Source: Tubiluchus corallicola (lineage: Eukaryota > Priapulida > Priapulimorpha > Priapulimorphida > Tubiluchidae). Taken from it: DNA of 64,000 nt. The DNA lies in the NCBI GenBank assembly GCA_030141605.1, contig JAQGDQ010000282.1:238274-302273 (forward strand). Reading direction: 5' to 3'. Each line of letters opens with the position of its first letter. Position 1 is the first letter of the stretch. Of the stretch, positions 37,688-49,039 are shown one piece after another. A program made the translations under genes and the position numbers. The notes below the pieces were generated by a model. It saw only the letters and a program-made list of their open reading frames with translations. It did not search any database and was not told where the DNA came from.

Positions 37688-39502
37688 TCATAAATCAGTC
37701 TCCAGACAATACTTGACACGGGTATGTCCAACAGGGCTTAAATTTGAATAAATACCAGCAGTACTGCCCCCATATTTCATACTGCGAGGACTAAAATTGC
37801 CTTGGTTAGGGTGACCTTTAGGTGAGTTCATATGGCCTGGAGATTGCACTCTGTTGTGCATTATACAATTGGCTGTGGTATCATAGTTTAAAGGGGTTCT
37901 CGCAGGGGTTGCCCACAGCGGATCTGGATGCTTATTATTACACAAGGCATACAAATGTTCTGAAGTTTTAGGAGCTGGGTGATCTGGTAGTAAACGAAGC
38001 TGCATTTCTTCTAAACTATTACAGGTCGGTCTAGCATTTACATAGTTAGTTGGACTATTTGCACTGCTCCCCGGATTGTCCCGCCCGCCAGTCACTTCCG
38101 GCGGAAGAAACTCGGGAATTTCAAACGAACACGTGTTCCTGTTGCTTTTCTTTAAGGCACTCGACTGGGAATTGACACAATTGGCTGTGTTGGGTCTCCT
38201 CAAGACAGCCAGTTCTGTGGAATCACTCTGCTTTTTCTCTTCTTCTTGGTGTGGGTGATCGGTTCGTTTCTTCCCTCTTCTGACGAGAACCCGACGACGT
38301 CTTATTAATAAACACACAATGCACGAAACAATAAGAATAACGACTAGAAATGTCACCAGTACAATGGCAACAGCAGACAAAGCTCTCGGTTCAACGGCAA
38401 CGGCTGCCTTTACTTCGTCCTGGTAGTAATACGTCTCGTTGTCATTACCTGCAGGGTTTTCTGCAAAACACGTATACTGGCCAAAGATATCTTCTTTGGT
38501 ACCATATAAAGTTAATGTACTAGCTTTGTCGACGTTGTTATAGCCACTTCTAGATATGGAGTAGTTAAAATATGGCAGTTCCATGACTGTTACGTTATTC
38601 TTGTACCAGAAGACACTAGCACTTGGATCTGCGTGTGTCTGGCATTCAAATTTCACATGCGTGACAGACTCCTCTGCGAGTTTTAGTTTTACACTTGGCA
38701 CGCAGGCAAAATCTAGCAGCGACATCTGTTCCCATGTACGCGTACTAGCGCGTGGCGGCCCTGCACATCCTGGCGGCACACTGGAACCGATGCGCCGTCG
38801 TTTCATCCAGTCCACCAGGGGCCGCATGGAGCAATTGCACATGAGCGGATTATCGTGAACGTCTAATCGTAATAAAGATATCATTGGTTTAAACGTAGGA
38901 AAACTTAATGTCTTTAGTTGATTTTCAGCCAGGTTTAGAGAGTTTAAGTTCTCTAAACCTCGAAAACAGCCTTCCTTTAAGTCAGACAGTTGGCACTTGG
39001 ACAAATCCAATTTTGTCAGTTCTTGGAGGTACACGAAGGAAGAATCTTTAACAACACCTATGGGGTTATCATACAAATTCAATATCTTTAGATTGGGTAT
39101 ATACGTAAATAGATGGCTTGGCACTGACGATAGGTCATTGCTGGACAAATCTAGGGATTCCAGATTGGTTAGCCCATTGAAGGCATGAGCAGGCACCTCT
39201 TTTAAATCACAGTTCCCCAGAGAAAGGTGTTGAAGATTGGGCACAATATTATCTAGTATTGCTTCTATAGTATTCCCGGCCAGTTTGTTATTATCCATTT
39301 TGAGCACTAGTGTGTCTTTTGGTATGTCTAGCGGTATAGACCTGTAGCCAACGTTAATGCAATCCACTGTTAACTGATTGGTTTTAATCATGCACTTGCA
39401 GTGAATAGGACATGCTGAGCAATTCAGCTGCCATGAGAGTAGCGTTAACCCGAGGAAAGGCCCATACAAAATAATCGCCGGAGATCTAGTAGTCCATCTC
39501 AT
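37688..39502 (-). CDS. LRR-Ig single-pass transmembrane receptor, intronless coding region
   Basis: 604 residues. Signal peptide about 1-30; LRR N-cap CPIHCKC...DC (31-48); about seven leucine-rich repeats with LxxLxLxxN cores (about 65-215); LRR C-cap NPLMCNC...C...C (218-267); one Ig domain (about 269-365) with the Cys287...Trp299...Tyr343xCys345 pattern; TM 375-400 followed by RRRR; a cytoplasmic tail of about 200 residues rich in Pro, Asn and Ser, ending RVKYCLETDL. The SP-LRR-Ig-TM order is that of kekkon, LRIG, AMIGO and LINGO proteins, which act at the cell surface in adhesion and receptor regulation, often in neural tissue. One Ig and a short LRR array resemble kekkon/AMIGO; orthology is not settled here. 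The C-terminal ETDL fits a class I PDZ ligand (Thr at -2, Leu at 0). The Met is the first after the in-frame upstream stop. Confidence 0.95.
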   Translation of the reverse strand: MRWTTRSPAIILYGPFLGLTLLSWQLNCSACPIHCKCMIKTNQLTVDCINVGYRSIPLDIPKDTLVLKMDNNKLAGNTIEAILDNIVPNLQHLSLGNCDLKEVPAHAFNGLTNLESLDLSSNDLSSVPSHLFTYIPNLKILNLYDNPIGVVKDSSFVYLQELTKLDLSKCQLSDLKEGCFRGLENLNSLNLAENQLKTLSFPTFKPMISLLRLDVHDNPLMCNCSMRPLVDWMKRRRIGSSVPPGCAGPPRASTRTWEQMSLLDFACVPSVKLKLAEESVTHVKFECQTHADPSASVFWYKNNVTVMELPYFNYSISRSGYNNVDKASTLTLYGTKEDIFGQYTCFAENPAGNDNETYYYQDEVKAAVAVEPRALSAVAIVLVTFLVVILIVSCIVCLLIRRRRVLVRRGKKRTDHPHQEEEKKQSDSTELAVLRRPNTANCVNSQSSALKKSNRNTCSFEIPEFLPPEVTGGRDNPGSSANSPTNYVNARPTCNSLEEMQLRLLPDHPAPKTSEHLYALCNNKHPDPLWATPARTPLNYDTTANCIMHNRVQSPGHMNSPKGHPNQGNFSPRSMKYGGSTAGIYSNLSPVGHTRVKYCLETDL

Positions 39503-39582
39503 TGCAATGTTTTTGTCTCTTTAATCAATCATGTCGGCATCATACAGATGTTTGCGAGATCGCCCACTCATGTGATGCGCAT
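39503..39582 (-). other. Probable 5' UTR of the LRR-Ig gene with splice acceptor
   Basis: On the minus strand AATTTTTAATTTTTACAG lies just before base 39582, 80 bp ahead of the ATG. It is a good acceptor, suggesting at least one upstream non-coding exon. Confidence 0.45.
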
Positions 39583-40052
39583 CTGTAAAAATTAAAAATT
39601 AAAATTCAGAAATGCAGAATAAACAACAGGCAATGTGGCTTTGCCTGCACCTCTCCAGATGTGTCAATTTGTGTACCTCGGCGTTCAAATCGCAGTTAAA
39701 AATTCACTCGTTTTGCAAAAATTATGGTTAAACTGTGCTCGCATTTACTTATACATTCAATTTTGTACATTCAGAAGAAACTTTAGTTAAGCATTTGTAA
39801 TGCTATATTGTTAATTCTGGGATTAATAAAATATGCTTGTACAAAAAAATTGTACATTTAACTCTACGGTGAAGTCATTTTAAAACTGCTTTTAGAATTC
39901 AGTTTTTCAGAAGATGCTCAAACTTTTTATTTCAAATTGTGTATTTGACATTGTATCGTTTCAGATGTTTCTTGTACGTATCATAATTTAACATTATTTC
40001 ATGTAAAGTGTGTTGAGATAATTTTTATGTAGTGCACTTTAAAAATAAAGTC

Positions 40053-40066
40053 CTTGTTGTTGTTGT

Positions 40067-40109
<43 letters not shown>

Positions 40110-40261
40110 ACTGTTACTGTTACTGTTACTGTTATTGTTACTATTACTATTACTATTACTATTACTATTACTATTACTATTACTATTACTATTACTATTA
40201 CTATTACTATTACTATTACTATTACTATTACTATTACTATTACTATTACTATTACATGTAC

Positions 40262-40322
<61 letters not shown>

Positions 40323-40427
40323 GTTATTGTTATTGTTATTGTTATTGTCATTGGCATTATCATTATCATTATCATTATCATTATCATTATCATTATCATT
40401 ATCATTATCATTATCATTATCATTATC

Positions 40428-40474
<47 letters not shown>

Positions 40475-40497
40475 CATCATCATCATCATCATCATCA
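40053..40497. repeat. Compound, block-structured tri/hexanucleotide microsatellite
   Basis: Successive homogeneous blocks on the plus strand: GTT, (GCTGTT)n, (ACTGTT)n, (ACTATT)n about 40139-40253, ACATGT, (ATT)n about 40262-40321, (GTTATT)n, a short GTCATTGGC break, (ATCATT)n about 40355-40458, (ATT)n, (ATC)n to 40497. It produces long artificial open frames in several registers. Confidence 0.97.
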
Positions 40498-40704
40498 GAC
40501 AGGTAGATATAAATGGATCAAGACATTTAGAAAAGGAGGACAAACGAAAAACCAAAAAGTGGCAGCGACGAGCAGATAGAAATAGCAATTACTATAACAG
40601 AGGAAGTAGAAAAGGAGACAGCAGTAGTGATAGCAATGATAGAAGTCATAGTAGTAGTGTTAGTGGTGGTAACAACACTGCAGCAACAGTGACGACAACG
40701 ATGA

Positions 40705-40850
40705 CGATAATGTTGTTGTTGTTGTTGATGATGATGATGATAATGATGATGGTAATGACGATGATCATGGTGATGATGATGATGATGATAACGAGGAAGA
40801 AAAGGAAGAAAGGTCAGATAATGACGATGATAATGACGACGACGACATAG
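40705..40850. repeat. Degenerate GAT/GAC-rich trinucleotide tract
   Basis: Imperfect GAT, GAC and GTT trinucleotides following the compound microsatellite; likely an older part of the same simple-repeat expansion. Confidence 0.8.
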
Positions 40851-41590
40851 CGATGCTCACAATTTCCTCAGTTCGAATTCCTAGAATGTACACTGGGAAT
40901 TTCTCACTGCATGCTAAGCTACCACGCGAACTGGAACACAGGCCATATCGGCTTTTGCTAATATTCATTGCACATGCATGTGTGCGTGCTAGGCATAGCT
41001 TACCCCACAAGACATTTATCGACTTACAAACAAGTGGCTCTAATTATGACAATGAAGCCGCCGAGGATACATAACTTCTCGCTTCAGTAAATCCCAGGTG
41101 TGGAATGTTTATACGTGTGTCACTATAGTAACGAGCAAGATTGATTAATCGGCAAACATCTGTGCACTTTCCCTACATGCCAAGCAATTTTGCATGAAAT
41201 GAGAACAGTTTCATCTAAATTCATTAATACGGTTCAGTCAAAAAGAATTTTATTAAGTTTGACTAAACTGTTTGAGTAAACCGCTTCATTAAATTGTTGA
41301 TGGAATTTTAGATACCTGGTAATGAAACCTTTTCAGTAGTTTGTCTCAACTTCTTTAAGAACCCACACTTAAGTAAGCTATAACTATCTCAACGTGAATA
41401 CAACTTAAGGAAGTGGTCTAAGTAGATCGTTTTAGCGAATCACCTCAACGTTTGGTTTGGGAAAATGGTTGGAGCAGTAACGTAACCATATTCTAATAAT
41501 TTGCCTCCGTTAAAATAGTCTCATAAGGCAGTTTTAGTGTGCTTTACTTTGAGAATTGTTTAATTAAAACAACTGAGGATAATTAAATTA

Positions 41591-42028
41591 CCGTATTTTC
41601 CCGTGTATAAGAGACCCTTTTTTGCTCAGAATTTTCACTTTAAAAATCAGGGGTCTCTTATACATGGGAGTAAGTCTTTTCAATAAGATGCATAAATTGT
41701 GACACTAATGATTTTAAAGAAATAAGTGCTCTACAACTGTTTTGCGTGTCGCGTTCGACTATGAAGCGGTTGTAAGCAATACAAGCATCGTGACACAGGC
41801 ATTATCTCCTCGTTTTCTCTTTTCCTGTTACAGGTTTGCAGGTACGCACTTTAATATATACCAGTACTCTTTTTCTACAACACATTAACTGGTTTTATTT
41901 TGTTTTCAGTACCGCACTGAGTTGAAAAAAGTTGTACTCTACCCTCTAAAAATGTCCGTCTGAAAAAACTTTTTTCCAGAATTTTTGCCTAAAAATTGAA
42001 GGGGTCTCTTATACACGGGAAAATACGG
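41591..42028. mobile_element. Non-autonomous TIR element, 438 bp, TA-flanked
   Basis: Perfect inverted ends starting CCGTATTTTCCCGTGTATAA and continuing GAGACCC (27 bp), flanked by TA on each side (41589-41590, 42029-42030). A third, internal inverted copy of the GGGTCTCTTATACATGGGA part lies near 41650. TA flanks fit a Tc1/mariner-type duplication, but the superfamily is uncertain. No coding capacity. Confidence 0.85.
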
Positions 42029-42030
42029 TA

Positions 42031-44602
42031 TATCATATTAATTTGGTTTTGTGTGAATGGGTCAGAAAACCGTATTATCAAACTGTTTAGTACGAACAGT
42101 GTTTGAAAAACCACGAGTCTATTTCAATAAATAAGTCTAGTATAACTAAGAGGCCTAATTTAAGCAACTTTAGCACCTCAATGCAAACATGGTACGGGGA
42201 GCTATCTGCAAAGAAACTGTCAAATCAAACCAAGTCAGCACGAGGAAAGACGGTAAAACCGGTTTGATTATTTTAAACCGTTAGAAAATTTTGGAAGTTA
42301 TCGAATTAAACCATATCAGTGTGAATTGGTTTCAGAAGTCACTGGAATTAACTGCCCGAGTGTGGTCCAAAAACATCTAATTTAAACCAGTTTTTCTGCG
42401 AGTAGGAGTTAAGTACCGACCCCATTAACCACCGAGCATGAATATACTTTTAGAAGTTATCGAAATAAACCATTTCAATATCTTCGATTTTGTAACACTG
42501 CTTTGCCTACATTTCTGAAGCAGTGAGATACTTCAAGACAAAAAAGCGTTTCTAAACCTGCCAGACCTATGGAATGCCTTTGAAATGACATTGAATGCTA
42601 AATGTCAAAACCTGGTGTTCGTTACAGGAATGATCTAACAAGTTTTGACGCCCCTAAATTCCCTTCCCGTCAAAAATCATTGACATGTCGGCGTCACGGC
42701 GTTACTTAGTCGCTTAAACGAGGTGCCAACGCATCTGCTGTCTTCAACAGCAAGTCTCCTGATGATCTGTAAGTGATCATTATGTCAGATGAAAAAAGTG
42801 CAAAATGCACGACTGAAATAGCGCCTTGATTGGTACTAATAGCAGGTTGCATCAGCAGCTAGATGAGCTCTGTCAATGAAGCAGCACTGGCAACTAGGAT
42901 TACCTTCAAATCACGAGACTATGCCAACTTTGTTTATCTCGAAAGGCATCAGCTAACAATCTATTTTTTTTCTCGTTTGATGGTGCCACATAGTTTGCGT
43001 ATAATACCGCTTTTACGCATGTTATTTTTACCAAAACAATGTTTCCACACCCTAAAAACTATCAGCTTGGAGGCAAGCGCTAAAGCTTACAGCAGAGCAG
43101 ACAAAAGGACACGAGGCAGCTGACAGAGCAATTACGCCAGAATAGATTGAAAAACGGTTGAATTTTATTTGTTATATTTAATTGGACATATATCATGTGG
43201 CGCAAAAAACTTGTTTAAGCTTGATTTTTTAAAAAAAGTTAGGTCATTTCCTTAGGTTTTTACCAAAGACTCAAAAGTTTTGAATCAACAAGTTTTAAAT
43301 TAAATGCCGGAAAAAAATTTATGTCACTATCGTTAAAATTTACACCAAGTGTTCTACTGGTTCAGCGTTTTCAGTGCAAACTAGACGAAGGCGTTTCTTT
43401 CAATAGCTGACATAGCTTTTCACTTCTCTTTTGGGTGTTTGGTTTAGAACTAAAAATGTATGACTTTAGTTTCTTGGCTTCAAACGGCTCTTTGCGGCTG
43501 TCGAACACTTTCTCTTTAAGGAAATTCCAGCTACCGTAGTCCAAACTCCAGAAGATTAAACCCATTTTTTCTTGACAACAAATCTTTACCAATTCTTTTG
43601 TTTTTTGTGATGAATACCTTGTTACAAACTAGTAGTTAAATTCCTTATTGCTTTGCAGCCATGAATTAAGCGTCAACGTGGCTGTTTTTCAATTAATGAT
43701 TAGCTGATATTCTTCTGGCACTTAATTTTTTAATATGCAAATATTTTACGGCTGTAATTTAAAAACCATCAAAGTTATAAAGTCGTAACTACCACAACCA
43801 AAAGTCAATTTACTGTAATACCACATTGCCAAATTCCAACTTTGTAGGGCCGTTATTTCTATAATTGTTATTGTAGTTCAAAATTCGGCACATTTTTTGC
43901 ACCAACCGACATGTACATACACCTACCTGTACTGTACCGGTATATGACCTACCGGAGAGTTGGTCTCCTCAAAATCATACCAGCTAGATCCGTCCTTTGC
44001 TCTGCCTGGTCGATAGTGAGTATCAGAGTATGCATCGACGGCTGTAACAGTACTGCTACACATCTACTAAACTTCTGTTGTACCAATTACTGGCACTGAT
44101 AAAAATTGCTTTAAGTGTATGAAGTGCTTGACGCATTCGACCGAATTATGAATTTTAATTAAATTTTCCTAGAATGACAGTGGAAAACCGGGCAATTTCC
44201 GTCTCTAATAAATATACGGGCTATAAAATTTTCACATGAGCGCAGCCGTAAATTATTGCGTGTATTTGACCACATCCAGTGCAAAATCAAACGAGCCAAA
44301 CATCTTAAGTAGCTTAATTAAAACATCGGATCATTTAGCAAATTGTATTAGTAGAGGCGTTTATGCACAAAGTGCTTTCGCCTTCTCTTTCCTTATGAAA
44401 ATTTATAATGGTAAATTAACTCAACTACAATAACAAGCAACTGAAATTGTTCAAAACGGCAGTGATGAAAGTTTAATGTTTAAATAGAAGAAATTAATGA
44501 ATAAAGCTTGAGGCACGTTAATATTACCTAAGTCAGTAAGGCACTGCTGTGGCGTAAAAGATATCTAGAGTTTATCAATTATTTAGTCACAAAATAGTCA
44601 TT
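42031..44602. other. Intergenic, no supported gene
   Basis: Only short open frames. The most coding-like is a minus frame from ATG at about 43562 to a stop at 43371 (about 63 codons, MGLIFWSLDYGSWNFLKEKV onward, Lys-rich, ending SSSLH), for which I recognise no family. Confidence 0.4.
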
Positions 44603-44610
44603 AGTTAATC

Positions 44611-44988
44611 CAGTGGTTCCCAAACTTTCTCGGACCGTTACCCAAATCGGAAAACCCGGTCGTGTCCATTACCCCCCCACCTAGTACTACTTCTCCAACT
44701 CAAAAAGTAAACACACGTATATGCCACAAGCAAGCAAAATTATTTATGTTTGCTCGTGACATAAATAAATTTCCAGGTGTTGTTGTTGTATTGTTGCCAA
44801 AACAAGAATTACAATTATGACACAGTGTTGCCTGCCGGAGGCAGTCTGTTCAAGAAGAAAACTAGGTAAAAAATGCATTCCGAGCGAAGTTTTAAAAATT
44901 TTCAGAGGGGTGGCCGTTACCCCCCCCCCCCCCCAAAAAAAACCATATTACCCCCGGGGGTAATTTACCCCTACTTTGGGAACCACTG
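44611..44988. mobile_element. hAT-like non-autonomous element, 378 bp
   Basis: Inverted ends CAGTGGTTCCCAAA / TTTGGGAACCACTG and a perfect 8-bp target duplication AGTTAATC (44603-44610 and 44989-44996). The interior is rich in ACCCCC tracts, including a C homopolymer followed by A. The 8-bp duplication and CAGTGGTTC ends are typical of hAT elements. Confidence 0.92.
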
Positions 44989-44996
44989 AGTTAATC

Positions 44997-45878
44997 GTTC
45001 CAAGATATCTACATTTTGGACTTTTGGAAAGTTCATGTTCTGGTGTCATACAGCACAAATGGTTTCCCTGGAAAAATAAAATCAAGCAGTTTCAACAGCT
45101 TGCCATGCTTGTGGTATTTCCTTAGAAAACCTAGGCGGTGGTGTGTAAGTTCGCTGGAGAATTTATTATTTAATTATGGCATACTATTAAGGAAATTATG
45201 TACTATCAGATACCCAAAGTTTCTAATTGTTGAATGAGTACGCCCTACCTGGACAATTATTTAACCCTAACGCAGAAAACTTTAAATGAACTCATTAAAA
45301 ATTCCTAATATGAACAATTTGTGAAATGATACGATTATTGGAAGTTTTTTTAGTAGTCTGGCGCATTTGTTCACAAAACTTGAACAACGCTTAAAGGACG
45401 CTGGGATACAAAGTAACAAAGACTAATTTTCCCAATCAAATTTATAAACGCAATAAATTTTTATACCAGATTCTGCACAGATTTTCTAAGATCAACTGAA
45501 AGCCACATTCAACCGACAAGATTATTAAGATTTGCCCATAAAAGGCAAAATAGCCGAGTACACGTATAATGTCTGGAACTTTTATGGTTGGGTTGTGAAT
45601 AAATGTGATAGCCATAGCATCAACGAAAATACATCAAATGTATGTATTACGATGTTATAAAAATAAAATCCCCGGTTAGATCGTTCTCGTATGTAAAGCT
45701 GAAGTATCACGAGCGCACTCACAAACAATAATGTTTATTCACATAGCAAAGCGCCAGTGGCGCCACACACGGCAACGTTTGTTTAAGTAGCAAGTAAACG
45801 GAGTGGATGTAGGAATTAATAGGAGTTTTGTCCTCCTGAAGAATTTCTCAGAAGGGAATACGCTTTTCTATACTAATT
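44997..45878. other. Intergenic, no feature recognised
   Basis: AT-rich, without coding signal or repeat. Confidence 0.5.
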
Positions 45879-46250
45879 GACCGACTGACGGGCTCACTGA
45901 CTGGCTGACTGACTGTCTAATTGACTAACTGATTGATAAGTGGTTGGCTGATTGAATGACTGACTGACCACCCGATTAAACTACTGGCAAACAGGCTGAC
46001 ATAAGTGAATGAAAGCAGGAAAAAAGAAGAAAGAATGTATGGATAAAGGATGTAGAAAAATGAATGAAGAAAAAGAAAGAAAAGCACAAAAGAAGAAGGA
46101 GAGATGGAAACCGCAGAAAAAGGGGGAAAAGAAAGAAAGGAAGGAAGGGAAGAAGAAAGGAATAAACAAAAAAAGGGAAAGCAAGTAAGGAAAGAGTGAG
46201 CGAGTGAGTGAATGGGTGGGTGAGAGAGGAGTGGTTATATGAAGTGAGCC
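45879..46250. repeat. Degenerate simple repeats: (GACT)n then purine-rich (GAAA/GGAA)n
   Basis: 45879-45980 carries GACT/GACC/GATT tetramers. About 46015-46250 is almost entirely purine on the plus strand. Pyrimidine-rich minus frames here are artefacts of composition. Confidence 0.8.
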
Positions 46251-48180
46251 AGTAATAAATGGTTGAAAAACTTAAGGACAACAAGTAAAAAACTAAATGT
46301 ATGACTTGTCGCGAGTAAAAGATTTTCTAGATGTTATTCTAAATTCTACTGCGCTAGAATATATTTTTAACCGCTGAGTGAATAATCAATGCCATCTTAA
46401 TTACGGTGCTAATTATGCCTATTAATTAGTCGCGTGCTTCATTGGAAGACAAATATTGGATTGTTGTGGCGACATACTGCAATAACTGAGGGTGATGTCT
46501 GCTACTAAAGTTCAAACCAGTGCAACACGAGAAAGTGTTTTGATGTTTTCGCAAGGCTGGTGATGGATCATAGGATTTGCGTAGCCAAATCTTTGTAATC
46601 CAGTGAGGTTTGCTGGCAGCGACACTCTGTGACCTTGGTGCTGAACTGCAAGATCCGTATTCATCATATTACAATACTTGGTGATCGACAAACATTCCCA
46701 AGTTTACGATATATTGCTTCAACGTCGATAAACTAAATGGCTACACACTACGCCACAAACAATTTCCGAATAGCAAGATATATAAAATTAAATCGTATAT
46801 GTCTGAGAATGAAAAAGATTTGTCTAATCTGTTGGCGAGAGCAATAGTTTTAAAAATGTGTGTCATTGTTTCCTGTACATAAAAACTTCATGTTAAATCA
46901 AAGTCACAAAAGTATGTAAATTAAGCCTAGTAAAAAAATCAACAGATTGGCGCTTTTAACTACTACTGTTTATGCCTCACAAAATATATACTCATATTCC
47001 AAATGTGGGCGAAATGTTCGATGCATTAAAGAGAAAAGGTCAAAGTAAAATGTTGTAAAAAGTCACAAGAAATAAACGTAGCTTAGTTCTTAACTGCGTA
47101 TACCAGGTGGGAAAAAGTGGTCTTCCCTTGGTCACTTGATCGCACTTTAAATTGTAACCTACCAATGAAGACGAAATTTCAGTAATTTTATTTACCAAGC
47201 GTAACAATTGTAATTTTTAGTTTGTTAAACCGGTTTCTTAGTTGAAATGGCGATAACAATACCAGATGTTTATAAAATTGTGTTAGCGTTACATAAATAA
47301 ATGTATAATGTATAATTTTTCTCTAATTTCCTGCCAAGTAGTTGGTTGTACATGAGCGTATTGATTGAAATAGAGGAGATTGTTTTACACATTGACTGTT
47401 AAAACAAGTAACACGTTAGCTTCGAGAAAACCAAACTGCAATTTCATTTATATTCTGAGGATCGTCTGTCACTTAATGCGACTGAGGAAAGATCAAAATC
47501 ATAACCACCATCTTCAACAGTGGAAGCAGCTGGCTGTTAAAATAAAATCCATCTTGATCGCCTCAATATGCCAGCGAAATACATCAAGCACGAAGCGAAA
47601 CCTTTTGTGGGTTGCAGGCTGCAGCTTTTGTCACGGCTGAACGAGAAAATATGAAATGAAGTTTAATTCATTTCGATTCGATTCGCGGAATCGAAATCCC
47701 CAGAACATGCGGAACTTGCCAACGAGACTCGAACACATCGGTTAGTTCAGCAAATTCTTTTAATTAAGCGTATAAATCTATGGGTAAAATTTAGAAATTG
47801 ATAATGTTTTCTAAATAAAAAGTTTTGTATGAAAAGAACACGTGTCACTAACTCCTGGTAACCAGCAACCTGCAAATATTCAAGGTCAATTAAATTAAGT
47901 AGTATAATATCCATAGGTTTATAGTTTACCAACACTGAAAAGGCTTACCCAAAGAATTTTTTTTAGCATGGTTTAATTTTTTTCACCCAAACAAGGTTTT
48001 GCTTAGTTTTTGAAACAGAGTAAGAGCTAGACGAAGTAGTTTATTCAATCTCTTTCTGTCGCATAGAACATGAGTTTATAACTACTAAAATTTTCTTATT
48101 GCGATACTATGTATAAGTGCAATCAAATGAAAAAAAACCTGAAGTTAAACATCAGACCAGCTAAACGAATCCAGTGAATA
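46251..48180. other. Intergenic, no supported gene
   Basis: No open frame with coding character. TTCGATTCGATTCGCGGAAT near 47672 is a short palindromic-looking patch only. Confidence 0.45.
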
Positions 48181-48184
48181 ATCA

Positions 48185-48187
<3 letters not shown>

Positions 48188-48218
<31 letters not shown>

Positions 48219-48665
48219 TTTAGCTCAACTACACTCAATATGTTTATGTGTTTTTTAAAAGCGTTTACTGGGGGGGGGGGGGGTGCAGTGGCAGTTTAAC
48301 AGTTTATCAGTTTATCGGATCAGAATATCAGGCTTGCTTTAAAATGGTTTGCTTAGACAGTTTATACAAAATGAGTTTAACTCATTCACAGTGAAACGGT
48401 TTACTTAGTCATATCATGTAAGAATTTCATGTGTTATAATAACTTACCACGAAAGCTTACCCAATCAAAATTTCAGGTTATTTACGCTGAATCTATTTTC
48501 CTTTTTTCCTACCAAAACTTGAGCTTATTTGCGCTGACGATGACGGCGACAATGAACACCATCATAAAACAGCCTAACTAGCAACTGCAACAATAGTAGT
48601 AGCAGCAACAGCAGCAGCAGCAGGAGCAGCAGCAGCAACAGCAACAACAATAACAACAACAACAA
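48188..48665. repeat. Simple repeats: (TA)n, G homopolymer and CAG/CAA tract
   Basis: (TA)n at about 48188-48217, a run of fourteen G near 48270-48284, and imperfect CAG/CAA trinucleotides at about 48598-48665. Confidence 0.9.
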
Positions 48666-49039
48666 GCATTATCATCACCGCCATATATAATGCATAATGC
48701 TATATTATTGTAATAACAATCATACGAACATTTTCTTCCTTATAGCTTTTGCTAGAGTGGCTTTCTGCGAAGCACTAGTACAATGTTTTCGTCTTTACAA
48801 AATGTATAACCAAAATCGTTTATTATGGTGTACTCCAGGCTACTGCCATTACGACATCCGAGTTTTCTGAACAACCTGCAACGCAATAGTGAGCTTTTTA
48901 GTAATAAAAGTCCTGCTGAAATGATAAAGCGGAGATTAATATGACACGTACTCAATTGTAAATATACTGTGATCATGAAAGAGTACAATAATGAGACTTC
49001 ACAGTGTTCAAGGCATATGTGTGAGAAGGCAGAGGAGGA

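Noticed and set aside
40025-40850. Long Ile/Thr/Val, Leu, Tyr and His-Tyr frames up to 272 codons
   Set aside because: All are reading frames through the compound trinucleotide/hexanucleotide microsatellite.
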